Shown here one piece after another: positions 8,187 through 16,339 of a stretch of 38,985 nucleotides of DNA. The stretch lies in NCBI GenBank assembly GCA_947041225.1, contig CAMRDM010000013.1:1-38985 (forward strand). The letters are read 5' to 3'. Made by a program: the position numbers and the translations under genes. The notes under the pieces were generated by a model that was not told where the DNA came from, ran no database searches, and saw nothing but the letters and a program-made list of their open reading frames with translations. Position 1 is the first letter of the stretch; each line of letters opens with the position of its first letter. Source of the stretch: an uncultured Deferribacteraceae bacterium (GTDB lineage: Bacteria > Chrysiogenota > Deferribacteres > Deferribacterales > Mucispirillaceae).

Positions 8187-8851
8187 TATTTAAGCTCTTG
8201 CCACTCTCTGAACGTTGGGAGTTCTGAGAGATCATTTAATCCAAAATATTCTAAGAAAAACTTCGTTGTTGCATACAGTAACGGTTTCCCCGGTACTGCC
8301 TTTCTACCAACAACTTTAACTAAATTCTTATCTAACAATAATCGCATTGTGCCCGATGAGTTTACTTCTCGCATCTGTTCTATTTCCACCTTTGTAACTG
8401 GTTGTCGATATGCTACGATCGCTAATGTTTCTAAGGCTGCTTTAGATAAATTCTCAGTTTTTTCTCCGAAAAATCTCTCCAAAAATGGCGTTACATCTGA
8501 ATCGGTAACCATCTGATATCCACCAGATACTTTTCTTATTCTTATTCCTAATCGTACTGAATTAAAATTCTCTGCATAAACTAATAACCTATTCTCTAAA
8601 TTTAATGGAGGTAACATTCTCTGAAATGTCGCAACATCTATAGGTTTACCCGATAGAAAAAGTGCCGATATAAACACTCTCTGTTCATGCTCTTCTGATA
8701 TCTCATCGTAGCTTTCTTCCAACTCTTCTGATTTAATATCTTCATGATCAAATCTACCTGCATCAAACTGTAATGCTAAATTCTCTTCATCTAAAACATT
8801 ACTATCTAAATCATCTTCATCTTTCTTGTTAAATTCATCGTTATCTTGCAT
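8186..8851 (-). CDS. scpB: Segregation and condensation protein B
   Basis: ScpB is the winged-helix (kite) subunit that with ScpA and SMC forms the bacterial condensin. The 221 residues start with an acidic disordered tail of about 55 residues rich in D, E and N. The ScpB core follows (VFISALFLSGKPID, the GGYQMVT strand, SKAALETLAIVAYRQPVTKVEIEQMR and VGRKAVPGKPLLYATT). The acidic extension is longer than usual. It overlaps scpA by 11 bases and rluB by one, so translation is probably coupled. Confidence 0.94.
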   Translation of the reverse strand: MQDNDEFNKKDEDDLDSNVLDEENLALQFDAGRFDHEDIKSEELEESYDEISEEHEQRVFISALFLSGKPIDVATFQRMLPPLNLENRLLVYAENFNSVRLGIRIRKVSGGYQMVTDSDVTPFLERFFGEKTENLSKAALETLAIVAYRQPVTKVEIEQMREVNSSGTMRLLLDKNLVKVVGRKAVPGKPLLYATTKFFLEYFGLNDLSELPTFREWQELK

Positions 8852-9578
8852 CAGATATATCTAACTCCCTAATTACTCTTAATAATATCGAAGAGAAATT
8901 CTCCTCTTGAAACGCTGTTACGGACTTCGCTTTGATTAACTCTAATACCGTTGAGAACGAAATACATTTTTCAACTTTATGATTACACTGTTCTGCTATA
9001 TCATCCCATAGAAGTTTATTCTTTGATAATATAAATGATTTCATAAACCTTGAAATCTCTTCTACTGCTATCTTAGAGTTTCTAACAACCATCTCTTTTT
9101 CTCGTTTACTTTTTGGTGGTGCAAAATAACTCTCTGGTAATCTGAACGAATCCTCTACTAATATATCTTCTTTTAGAATAAGTAGTGAATCTGATCGTGC
9201 TAAAAAATTTCCTGATGATTTTTCAAATACTCTAAGTTCCATCGCCATATCTTTATAAAACGAGTACTCTATCAACAGTTGATTAAATAACAGTTTAGCC
9301 TCTTCTGGATCTAAATCTGCATCATCTACTGAATCTCTTGGTAGAAGCATTCTCGATTTAAGGTATATTAAAAATGTCGCCATATAGATAAATTCTGCTG
9401 CAACTTCAATATCCATTTCACGCATCTTTCTTATCTCTTCTACAAAATACATAGTGATCTCGGATATAGGTAGATCAAATATATTAAGCTCGTTTTTATA
9501 CACTAAATGGATCAATAAATCTAGTGGACCTTCAAACTCAACATCTTCAATTTTTATAGATAAAGACTCATTAATCAT
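8841..9578 (-). CDS. scpA: Segregation and condensation protein A
   Basis: ScpA is the kleisin subunit of the SMC-ScpAB condensin. The 245 residues show the N-terminal FEGPLDLLIHLVYKNELNIFDLPI signature in two adjoining parts (residues about 14-37), the EFIYMATFLIYLKSRMLLP helix and a C-terminal winged helix with FSTVLELIKAKSVTAFQEE. The start lies 75 bases past the trpS stop. The gap holds a diverged copy of the trpS 3' end, and the ribosome site (GAGAAG) lies inside that copy. Confidence 0.94.
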   Translation of the reverse strand: MINESLSIKIEDVEFEGPLDLLIHLVYKNELNIFDLPISEITMYFVEEIRKMREMDIEVAAEFIYMATFLIYLKSRMLLPRDSVDDADLDPEEAKLLFNQLLIEYSFYKDMAMELRVFEKSSGNFLARSDSLLILKEDILVEDSFRLPESYFAPPKSKREKEMVVRNSKIAVEEISRFMKSFILSKNKLLWDDIAEQCNHKVEKCISFSTVLELIKAKSVTAFQEENFSSILLRVIRELDISDAR

Positions 9579-9657
9579 ATCTTCAACGCTTCTCTACTCT
9601 TGCAACTAACGGCAACAGTATATTATTAATTTTTATCATATCAATAACCGTACTCAT
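9576..9657 (-). pseudogene. Diverged duplicate of the trpS 3' end with a 24-codon reading frame
   Basis: The bases just before and including the scpA ATG repeat the last bases of trpS, offset by 79 bp: GCGTTGAAGATATGA at the trpS end reappears as GCGTTGAAGATATGATT at the scpA start. Upstream bases also match, so TTAGTTGCAAGAGTAGAGAA pairs with TTAGTTATGAAAGTAAGGAAA. A short frame, MSTVIDMIKINN to ARVEKR, starts at 9657, overlaps the trpS stop as ATGA and stops at 9583. One base is missing relative to trpS, so the copy shifts frame and ends early. It is probably a duplication relic, though translation of the 24-mer cannot be excluded. Confidence 0.6.
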
Positions 9658-10640
9658 ATCTTCAACGCTTTCCTTACTTTCATAACTAACTGCTCTGACA
9701 TATCGTTAACCTTAGATTGTGAGCTTGATAAAAACTGATCTATATCATCTATATCTTTCTCATAACTTCTTCGTTTCTCTTGAATAGGTTCTAATAACTC
9801 TATCACATGTTTCACTAATATCATTTTGCACTCGATACAACCGATTAAAGCTTTCGTACAACCATCAACTATAAACTCTTTCTCGCTCTCAGTTGATAAC
9901 ATTTTATGATACTCAAACACAGGACAAATTTTTGGATCACCAGCATCAGTTTTTCTAATACGGCTAGGATCTGTTATCATCTGCTTTATCTTACTCTCAA
10001 CACTTTTTAAATCCTCAGTTAATAAGATTGAGTTATTATAACTCTTACTCATCTTACGTCCATCAAGCCCTAACAGTTTCGGTGTTGATGTTAATTTCGC
10101 TTGAGGTTCTACAAATATATTATCAGAATATAGATGATTAAATCTCCTAACAATCTCTCGTGATAACTCTAGATGTGGAACTTGATCTACACCTACTGGA
10201 ACATATTGAGCATCAAGAATAACAACATCTGCTGTCATTAAAACTGGGTATCCTAGAAATCCGTAATTATTAATATCTTTATCGTTTAACTCTTGTAACA
10301 CATCTTTATAGGTAGGACAACGCTCTAGCCACGACACAGGTGTAACCATGCCTAACAGAAGGTATAACTCTGCTATAAATTTATTCCTAGACTGAATGTA
10401 TATCTTCGATCTATTAATATCAACACCAACCGATAACCAGTCAAGTATCAACGATCTTGATGATGCTTTAATATTTTCTGGTGATTGATAGTTTGTCGTC
10501 AATGCGTGCCAATCTGCTACGAAATAGTAACAATCAAATTCGTCCTGCATATCTACCCAGTTCTTTAACGCACCAAAATAATGGCCTATATGAAGATCTC
10601 CCGTTGGACGCATTCCTGATACTACTCTCGCTTTTGACAT
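9654..10640 (-). CDS. trpS: Tryptophanyl-tRNA synthetase
   Basis: This enzyme charges tRNA-Trp with tryptophan. The 328-residue class Ic synthetase has the HIGH motif in GDLHIGHYFG (residues 14-23), DWHALTT, the GVDQVPHLELSREI tryptophan and dimer region, and KMSKS in GRKMSKSYNNSI. The start MSKARVV is chosen because GGAAGGG sits a few bases upstream of it. An ATG four codons earlier would overlap that ribosome site. It lies between the M50 protease gene and scpA, a context seen in several anaerobic diderm lineages. Confidence 0.96.
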   Translation of the reverse strand: MSKARVVSGMRPTGDLHIGHYFGALKNWVDMQDEFDCYYFVADWHALTTNYQSPENIKASSRSLILDWLSVGVDINRSKIYIQSRNKFIAELYLLLGMVTPVSWLERCPTYKDVLQELNDKDINNYGFLGYPVLMTADVVILDAQYVPVGVDQVPHLELSREIVRRFNHLYSDNIFVEPQAKLTSTPKLLGLDGRKMSKSYNNSILLTEDLKSVESKIKQMITDPSRIRKTDAGDPKICPVFEYHKMLSTESEKEFIVDGCTKALIGCIECKMILVKHVIELLEPIQEKRRSYEKDIDDIDQFLSSSQSKVNDMSEQLVMKVRKALKI

Positions 10641-10688
10641 TATCCCTTCCAATAATAAAACTTTATAACGTACATTAAAAATTATCTA

Positions 10689-11333
10689 CTAAATCAACGA
10701 AAACACAATCTGATACGCTCCACCTATTAATGGACCTATAACTTTCCCGTAAATATTTGTTACAAATAATAACAGAAGTATTATCATTCCATATCGCTCT
10801 GTCGCTTCATACTTGATCGCAACATCTCTTGGTAAAAAGTTCGATAAAATCCTTGCACCATCAAGTGGCATAATAGGTATAAGGTTAAATATCGTTAACG
10901 CAATATTGATCCTTACTGAATATACCAACATCAACGCAATAGGTGTTCCTATATTCTCTGGAAGTTGAAAAAGTAACAGTACCTTAATCGCTATAACCGA
11001 TAAAATCGCCATAATAATATTAGACGCTGGACCTGCAAATGCTACCATCGCTACACCATATTTATGATGACGTATATTATAAAAATTGACAGGTACGGGT
11101 TTCGCCCAACCAAACATTCTTGTTACAAGTAAAAATAATAACCCTATAGGATCGATATGTTTTAACGGATTTAATGTTAATCTACCTGCATCTTTAGCAG
11201 TATTATCGCCTAACTTATACGCTACAAATCCGTGCATAACTTCATGTACTGTTATCGCAAATAAAAACGGAACTATCGATAACGATAATTCATACATAAA
11301 TTTATTAAAATTAAAATCACTAAAATCAAACAT
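10689..11333 (-). CDS. Site-2 protease family (M50) membrane metalloprotease
   Basis: This is a rhomboid-sized intramembrane zinc protease of 214 residues. The HExxH zinc motif is in ITVHEVMHGFVAYKLGDNTAKD (residues about 27-48). The third ligand is in NLIPIMPLDGARIL (about 155-168). Between these are the PLKHIDPIG loop and several hydrophobic helices. It belongs to the small S2P group without a PDZ domain, and its substrate cannot be told from sequence. It starts two bases after the ispD stop and precedes trpS. Confidence 0.9.
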   Translation of the reverse strand: MFDFSDFNFNKFMYELSLSIVPFLFAITVHEVMHGFVAYKLGDNTAKDAGRLTLNPLKHIDPIGLLFLLVTRMFGWAKPVPVNFYNIRHHKYGVAMVAFAGPASNIIMAILSVIAIKVLLLFQLPENIGTPIALMLVYSVRINIALTIFNLIPIMPLDGARILSNFLPRDVAIKYEATERYGMIILLLLFVTNIYGKVIGPLIGGAYQIVFSLI

Positions 11334-11335
11334 TG

Positions 11336-12058
11336 TTAATCACCTAAATTACCTTCTAAAATATCTGACAAATATACATCAGCAAATGACTCTAAAAATC
11401 TCTGATCTGATGTTGTAGTTATCTTGATATTGCTGATATCTGATTGAACAGATAATATATCCTCATCTAATAACTCATATGCCGATGAATCATCTGTAAC
11501 TGCTATATCCTTCTTGAAAGATAATTTATACGCTTTAACCAACTTATCTCTTAAAAAAAACTGGGGAGTTTGTACGATAAATATCTTATTGCGATCAACC
11601 GTTTTTACAATCTCTCCCTTACCATTAATCTTCTTTACTGTATCTCGTGATGTGTAGCCTGCAATTACTGCCTCTTCCTCTGCTATACCTTTATGGATTA
11701 TATCCGTTATAACTTTATCTGTAACAAATGGACGCACTGCATCATGGATTAATAAATATTTCGTATCTGTTACATCTATACAATTATTAACCGTCTCAGC
11801 TCTCGTTTTACCACCTTCAACTAACTTTATATTATTAGAGAAACTCTTAATATCGCTCATAGATAAAATACTTTCAACTAATTTATAGTCGTCTTTAGAT
11901 ACTCCGATAACCGTCTCATCAAAACTATACGATGTTAAAAGACGCTTTAACGTCCAGTAAAGAACCGGCTTATCCTTTAACATAAAATATTGTTTCTTCA
12001 CCGTATCTGAAAATCTACTTCCTATCCCTGCTGATGGGATAATCAACGCTATACTCAC
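11336..12058 (-). CDS. ispD: 2-C-methyl-D-erythritol 4-phosphate cytidylyltransferase
   Basis: IspD joins CTP and MEP in the non-mevalonate isoprenoid pathway. The 240 residues show a slightly altered nucleotide loop (PSAGIGSRF where AAGxGxRM is usual), the KKQYF substrate region, YLLIHDAVRPFV (the central DAVRP motif), TPQFF and TDDSSAYE. The start codon is GTG, supported by AGG seven bases upstream. Isoprenoids from this route feed the menaquinone side chain and the peptidoglycan carrier, which fits alr and mqnD elsewhere in the window. Confidence 0.94.
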   Translation of the reverse strand: MSIALIIPSAGIGSRFSDTVKKQYFMLKDKPVLYWTLKRLLTSYSFDETVIGVSKDDYKLVESILSMSDIKSFSNNIKLVEGGKTRAETVNNCIDVTDTKYLLIHDAVRPFVTDKVITDIIHKGIAEEEAVIAGYTSRDTVKKINGKGEIVKTVDRNKIFIVQTPQFFLRDKLVKAYKLSFKKDIAVTDDSSAYELLDEDILSVQSDISNIKITTTSDQRFLESFADVYLSDILEGNLGD

Positions 12059-12137
12059 AATTTAACCTATCTTTATTATACGTTTTAAAAATACTCTACA
12101 CACATAATATTGCTATATTAACATCTATCTATACTGC

Positions 12138-12359
12138 TTACTTACTGTAAGTCGTATCCTCTACATAACCTTTCTTAATCTTCTCTGCGATTAATTTCTC
12201 TGACTCTTTATTACAGATATCATCTGATGCAAACTCTTTAACAGTCTCTTTTCCATCAGCTCCTATTCTGCCATATTTAACAGTGTAACTCGTTCCGTTT
12301 ACATCAATCATCCAAAACTTATTCGATTTCTCATTCTGAAATGTAAAGTATCTACTCAT
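12138..12359 (-). CDS. Stand-alone WGR-domain protein
   Basis: This is a 73-residue protein consisting of a single WGR domain. It has a beta strand start SRYFTFQNEKSNKFWMID, the signature KYGRIGADGKETVKEF (the W of WGR is replaced by Y) and the C-terminal helix SEKLIAEKIKKGYVED. WGR domains bind DNA or nucleic-acid ends in PARP-type and MolR-type proteins. Free-standing copies are common in bacteria, but their role is not established. A strong GAGGAAGAGG ribosome site precedes the ATG. It sits between the YggT gene and ispD with no obvious functional link. Confidence 0.85.
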   Translation of the reverse strand: MSRYFTFQNEKSNKFWMIDVNGTSYTVKYGRIGADGKETVKEFASDDICNKESEKLIAEKIKKGYVEDTTYSK

Positions 12360-12424
12360 ATCCTCTTCCTCTCTTTTCTTAAATTATTATTTAAAAGATA
12401 TTGCTATCTACTAAATTTATACAA

Positions 12425-13261
12425 CTAAAATAAGTACTTAACACCCTCTTCTAATACTGCAACTGAAAACCATAGAAAAACTACTACTGCAAGTGCTGAT
12501 AAATCAATCATACCAACTGGTGGAATTATTCTTCTAAACGGTGCTAAAATCGGCTCTGTTAACGCATACACTATCTGAACTATCGGTGCTGTCGGATTTG
12601 GTGATACCCATGTTAATAACGATCTTGCAATCACTATCCATGTTAGATACCTTAAAAGCTCAACAATAGATAAAAGTCCGTTTCTTGTCGATTCAAGGAT
12701 ACCATTCACAAATGATGAGTAGTAATTCATATCAGATATACCACCTCGATAAATCATATCTATAACCATCAATATACCTGTTGATAAAAGAATGTACACT
12801 ATCAATATTACTATACACGTTGGAAGGATTATTAACGATGAGTCTATCGGTATAAACTTTCTTGTAAAACGCATCCACGGCGTTCCTATTCTATAAAAAT
12901 ATACAAAATAATACGATGCTATTGTCTGTTTCACAACTAAACTTAATAGTACCGAAACGATTAAAAACATAGCTAAAAATCGTATATACCCTATTAAAAC
13001 ATTACCTGTATTTATAACTCGCATCGCTACTGATGATGATACAAACTCTAATAGTAATGTTAATATTATCAACCCCACTACCATAAGTGGAATGTATCTA
13101 TCTGTTTGCTCTTTCGGTTGTTTGAAACTCTTAAATAGATATGAAGTGAATAGATTTATACTTTTCCCTACTGGATTAAAATTCAACTCCTGAGGGGTTG
13201 CTACATATCTAAATATTAAAAAAATTATCATTATTTTTACTAATATCAATATTAATAACAT
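12425..13261 (-). CDS. YggT family membrane protein with two YGGT modules
   Basis: This 278-residue inner-membrane protein has at least six hydrophobic segments and two YGGT-like repeats. The second is clear: RYLTWIVIARSLLTWVSPNP and then LTEPILAPFRRIIPPVGMIDLSALAV. The first is more diverged. YggT proteins are linked to cell-envelope shape and osmotic stress, but the mechanism is unknown. It lies downstream of the YggS gene, as in many bacteria. ATG at 13261 is preferred because GGAGG sits 11 bases upstream. A TTG three codons earlier would be only two bases from it. Confidence 0.87.
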   Translation of the reverse strand: MLLILILVKIMIIFLIFRYVATPQELNFNPVGKSINLFTSYLFKSFKQPKEQTDRYIPLMVVGLIILTLLLEFVSSSVAMRVINTGNVLIGYIRFLAMFLIVSVLLSLVVKQTIASYYFVYFYRIGTPWMRFTRKFIPIDSSLIILPTCIVILIVYILLSTGILMVIDMIYRGGISDMNYYSSFVNGILESTRNGLLSIVELLRYLTWIVIARSLLTWVSPNPTAPIVQIVYALTEPILAPFRRIIPPVGMIDLSALAVVVFLWFSVAVLEEGVKYLF

Positions 13262-13338
13262 GTTAAACAATGCCTCCTATACCTTTTAAACGATAATTAT
13301 TACATAAATCTAACGATTTGAAAAGAGTTATAAAAAAT

Positions 13339-14076
13339 CTAACTGAAAATTACCGTGCCTAAACGTAAAAGATTAGAACCATACCTTAACGCTAACTTAT
13401 AATCATTACTCATACCCATTGAAAGTGTATCGATACTTTTAAATATATGTATATTCTTATCGTATATTTCTTTAGACGTTTTAAAATAGATCTCATTCTT
13501 ATATATATCCTCTTCGTACGGAGTTACTAACATAAAACCTTTAAGTGTAATATTATTTAATCTATATACCTCTTCTAAAACATCATCTAACGTATCCTCT
13601 GATAAACCTGCCTTACTACCCTCTTTCGCTAAATTTAACTGTAGTAAAATATCTTGATTGATACCCTCTATTGATGATACCTTATCTATCTCTAATAAAT
13701 ACCTCTTTGAATCTACAGAATGAATTAATGAAAATCTATCCACTATCTTCTTCAATTTATTACTCTGTAATCTACCTATAAAATGAAATTGTATATCTCT
13801 CAAGCTATCTTCAGTAAGGTTTAACTCTGCTAAATTACTATTCAACTCACTTAGTTTTTGATCGATCTCTTGAACTCTACTCTCTCCAAAAACTTTTATA
13901 CCGTAATTAATAAGTGTCGCTATATCACCACTTGTAACACCTTTTGATATCGGTAAAATCGACACCGTCTCATTATTAATGCCTAGAGATATTAACTCAT
14001 TTGCAACATCACTCAATACTCGTTTATAATTATCTATAACAGATTGCTCTCTACTCTTCATATTATCATTACTCAT
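13339..14076 (-). CDS. PLP homeostasis protein, YggS/PROSC family
   Basis: This is a PLP-binding TIM-barrel protein of 245 residues that balances vitamin B6 and amino-acid pools. It shows the PLP lysine in ILPISKGV (about 41-48), FGESRVQE (family FGENYVQE), FHFIGRLQSNK, IHSVDS, LNLAKEGSKAGL and the phosphate-binding end LSMGMSNDYKLALRYGSN followed by LLRLGTVIF. It overlaps the pgeF end by eight bases and has AAAGG at good distance. It is followed by the YggT gene, a conserved pairing. Confidence 0.94.
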   Translation of the reverse strand: MSNDNMKSREQSVIDNYKRVLSDVANELISLGINNETVSILPISKGVTSGDIATLINYGIKVFGESRVQEIDQKLSELNSNLAELNLTEDSLRDIQFHFIGRLQSNKLKKIVDRFSLIHSVDSKRYLLEIDKVSSIEGINQDILLQLNLAKEGSKAGLSEDTLDDVLEEVYRLNNITLKGFMLVTPYEEDIYKNEIYFKTSKEIYDKNIHIFKSIDTLSMGMSNDYKLALRYGSNLLRLGTVIFS

Positions 14077-14824
14077 TACTACTACCTTTCATTACTACTG
14101 TTAAATGTCTACCTGTAACGCCGTTATCTCGCCTATATGAGAAAAATTTATCACGATCTTTATATGTACAACCTTCTAAAAACTCGTAATCATCTATATT
14201 GTTTAATTTAAGGACGTTCTTAATTAATATTTTTAAATCTAACTTATAACTGTTACTATCATCTTTTACTAAAGCTTCATCAACATTGTAATCTTTATTC
14301 CACTGAGAGATCATATCAATGCCTACTTCATAAAATTCTTGCGATATACCGACACCTATAAAAGCACGTTTCGGATAATCATTGATCTCTTGAAAAAGCT
14401 TAATCGAATTCTCTATCGTTCCTAAATTTAAACCTCGCCAACCAAGATGAATTACGGAGATCGCTTTATCACCTATAAAAACTAACGGATAACAATCTGC
14501 TGTGAAAATACCTAACGCAATATTCTCATCTGTCGTGAATAAACCATCGCCATCTATCTGATTGATTTTATCGATATTTTTTAAATCTACAATATGTACA
14601 GTATTGCCATGAACCTGATTTAATGTAACTAGATTTGTTATGTTATGAGTATCTTGTAATAGTTGAAAATTCTTCTTGATAATTGATAAATCATCAACTG
14701 TATTTAAGCCCATGTTTAATGAACTAAACTCACCTGCTGAATATCCACCTGCTCTTGTAGTCATAAATATTAAATGATTGTTGATAGATTTTTTAAAATA
14801 TAAAAAAGATTTAGAGTTTCTCAT
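14069..14824 (-). CDS. pgeF: Purine nucleoside phosphorylase/laccase-domain protein, YfiH family
   Basis: This is a zinc-dependent Cu-oxidase_4 family enzyme of 251 residues. Relatives have purine nucleoside phosphorylase and adenosine deaminase activity and were linked to peptidoglycan editing. It shows LNQVHGNTVHIVD (the first histidine ligand), DGLFTTDENIALGIFTADCYP (the second, a cysteine), SVIHLGWRGL (the third, a histidine), and C-terminal FFSYRRDNGVTGRHL. The order DUF192, pgeF, YggS gene is seen elsewhere. No strong ribosome site is visible before the ATG. Confidence 0.9.
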   Translation of the reverse strand: MRNSKSFLYFKKSINNHLIFMTTRAGGYSAGEFSSLNMGLNTVDDLSIIKKNFQLLQDTHNITNLVTLNQVHGNTVHIVDLKNIDKINQIDGDGLFTTDENIALGIFTADCYPLVFIGDKAISVIHLGWRGLNLGTIENSIKLFQEINDYPKRAFIGVGISQEFYEVGIDMISQWNKDYNVDEALVKDDSNSYKLDLKILIKNVLKLNNIDDYEFLEGCTYKDRDKFFSYRRDNGVTGRHLTVVMKGSSNE

Positions 14825-14869
14825 ATAGATAAATTACACTCATATATATCAATTATACCCATGGATAAA

Positions 14870-15259
14870 TTAGAATTGATAGATACAATTCTTAAATTTC
14901 TCTGAAAAAGCTCTCTCAGTAATTTCTAGTATAGACTCACCAGAAATATTTATATCGCTAAGTCCGATCGGAGCGTAAATCGCACCACCGTAAACTTTAT
15001 ACCTATCCTCTGAAACTCTGTTTAATCCGATAATACGGATATTCATTTTCATTGTTAATGTATGATAGCTATGCTTTCTAAACTCATTGCCGACAAATAA
15101 CATTCCATCATATGGAAAAGTTTCATCAGTAAATCCAGACATTCCTCGCATCTTCTCGTAGTCTGACTTAGCAAGAAGAACTTTCATTTCACACGAACCT
15201 ACACGGATAATCCCCTCTGAAAAGGATGGAATTTCACTAGCAAATGATGAAATACTCAT
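14870..15259 (-). CDS. DUF192 family exported protein; coding probably extends upstream
   Basis: The 129 residues from the first ATG carry a DUF192 domain (VLLAKSDYEKMRGMSGF, then PYDGMLFVG, then a conserved YHTLTMKMNIRIIGLN and SILEIT). The domain function is unknown; relatives are periplasmic. The frame stays open upstream of this ATG to about 15316 and encodes LFKIILCSITFFVAMSISSF-A, a good signal peptide that the ATG would cut in half. A GAGG sits seven bases before an ATT codon at 15305-15307, so translation may start at ATT. Alternatively, one more T in the T7 tract at 15300-15306 would put a TTG start in frame. Expected location: periplasm. Confidence 0.8.
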   Translation of the reverse strand: MSISSFASEIPSFSEGIIRVGSCEMKVLLAKSDYEKMRGMSGFTDETFPYDGMLFVGNEFRKHSYHTLTMKMNIRIIGLNRVSEDRYKVYGGAIYAPIGLSDINISGESILEITERAFSEKFKNCIYQF

Positions 15260-15411
15260 AGCAACAAAAAATGTTATGGAGCACAGTATTATTTTAAATA
15301 AAAAAATTTCAAGACCTCAATTTTAGTATTCTAAATAGATAAAATACATTTAACTTCTATTATACAACTAATTTTATCTAATACAAGTTAAATTTTAGTA
15401 AAAAATATCTA

Positions 15412-15440
15412 TTGATTATTTTATTTTATATGTATATCAT
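15412..15440 (+). promoter_or_regulatory. Candidate promoter for the outer-membrane protein gene
   Basis: -35 TTGATT (15412-15417) and -10 TATCAT (15435-15440) are 17 bp apart. Transcription would begin only a few bases before the ATG at 15451, and no ribosome site is visible there, so the message may be nearly leaderless. Such AT-rich DNA gives chance matches, so this is tentative. Confidence 0.35.
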
Positions 15441-15450
15441 AATGATATCT

Positions 15451-16107
15451 ATGAAGACAATAACTAAACTATTTATAAGTTCTTTCTTGGTGCTAATTCT
15501 ATACTCTAATGTACATGCTTATGAGGATGAATTATACTACCCTTTTTACGATAAAAATAGTACGAGACCTGGTGTGTTTTGGATGATGTTTGATCTATCA
15601 TCATTTATACCTATTAATACAAAGGCTGATGTACTGCCTCAAATACCTGCAATTGCACCTGGAGTTATTATCGGCTTTACTATAATTGACTTCTTTGGTT
15701 TTGAAGGACAATTCTCTTATCAATCATATAACGGTTTCGGATCTCTTTTCTCTGATACAGGTGAAACTCCTAGACAAGCTGGAAAAGAAACGTTAACTAA
15801 ACTGGATATCGGTGGATACCTTATGGCTCAACCATCTTTCTCTATATCTAACAAAATAAAATTTATTCCATATGTTGGTATCGGTGCATTATATTATCAA
15901 GCTGAATATTCATATGTTAGAGAAATTCCAGAGTTTCTATTTAACACTAACACTAGTGGTGTTGCATTCTCTGTTAAAACTGGTGTAAGGTTTAAGTTTA
16001 TCAATATACTTGTTGGAGCTGGAATACAATATAACTTAATCGCTAACGATAGTGGATATGATTTCTCTAGCTTGAGCTACGCACTAACTCTTGGATTTAT
16101 GATCTAA
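15451..16107 (+). CDS. Small outer-membrane beta-barrel protein
   Basis: This 218-residue protein is probably an eight-stranded outer-membrane barrel of the OmpA/OmpX-like superfamily. The start is set at MKTITKLFISSFLVLILY, which begins a signal peptide cleaved after NVHA. Earlier in-frame starts would place extra hydrophobic residues before it. Strand-like repeats follow: GVIIGFTIIDFFGFEGQFSY, KLDIGGYLMAQPSF, KFIPYVGIGALYYQAEY, GVAFSVKTGVRFKF, INILVGAGIQYNLI and a last strand LSYALTLGFMI. It is alone on the plus strand between two minus-strand blocks and converges with ackA. Specific function is not visible. Confidence 0.8.
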   Translation: MKTITKLFISSFLVLILYSNVHAYEDELYYPFYDKNSTRPGVFWMMFDLSSFIPINTKADVLPQIPAIAPGVIIGFTIIDFFGFEGQFSYQSYNGFGSLFSDTGETPRQAGKETLTKLDIGGYLMAQPSFSISNKIKFIPYVGIGALYYQAEYSYVREIPEFLFNTNTSGVAFSVKTGVRFKFINILVGAGIQYNLIANDSGYDFSSLSYALTLGFMI

Positions 16108-16267
16108 ACTTTTTCACTTCTTTATCATATCTATCTATAAATTTTATCAATATGAAACTTACCCAACTCTAACTTATTAATCTACACCTTAATTAACTCA
16201 ATAACATCTATTTAACTTAACTGTTGCAACTTAACAATCTAAACCGACAAGCTTAACGATCTCAAAC

Positions 16268-16304
16268 AAAAAAGAGGACACAACATTTTACAGTTATATC
16301 CTCT
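16268..16304 (-). terminator. Rho-independent terminator of ackA
   Basis: On the minus strand AGAGGA (16299-16304) pairs with TCCTCT (16273-16278). A short inner stem GUU/AAC adds stability, and six Ts follow (16268-16273). It lies 36 bases past the ackA stop. Confidence 0.75.
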
Positions 16305-16339
16305 ACTATTAATATTTATAATAAATCAATTTTGTACTC

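Noticed and set aside
16108..16267. Decayed gene between the outer-membrane protein gene and ackA
   Set aside because: Stops occur in all frames and no stretch resembles a known protein. Only a short imperfect direct repeat (CTTAACAATCT, then CTTAACGATCT) is present.
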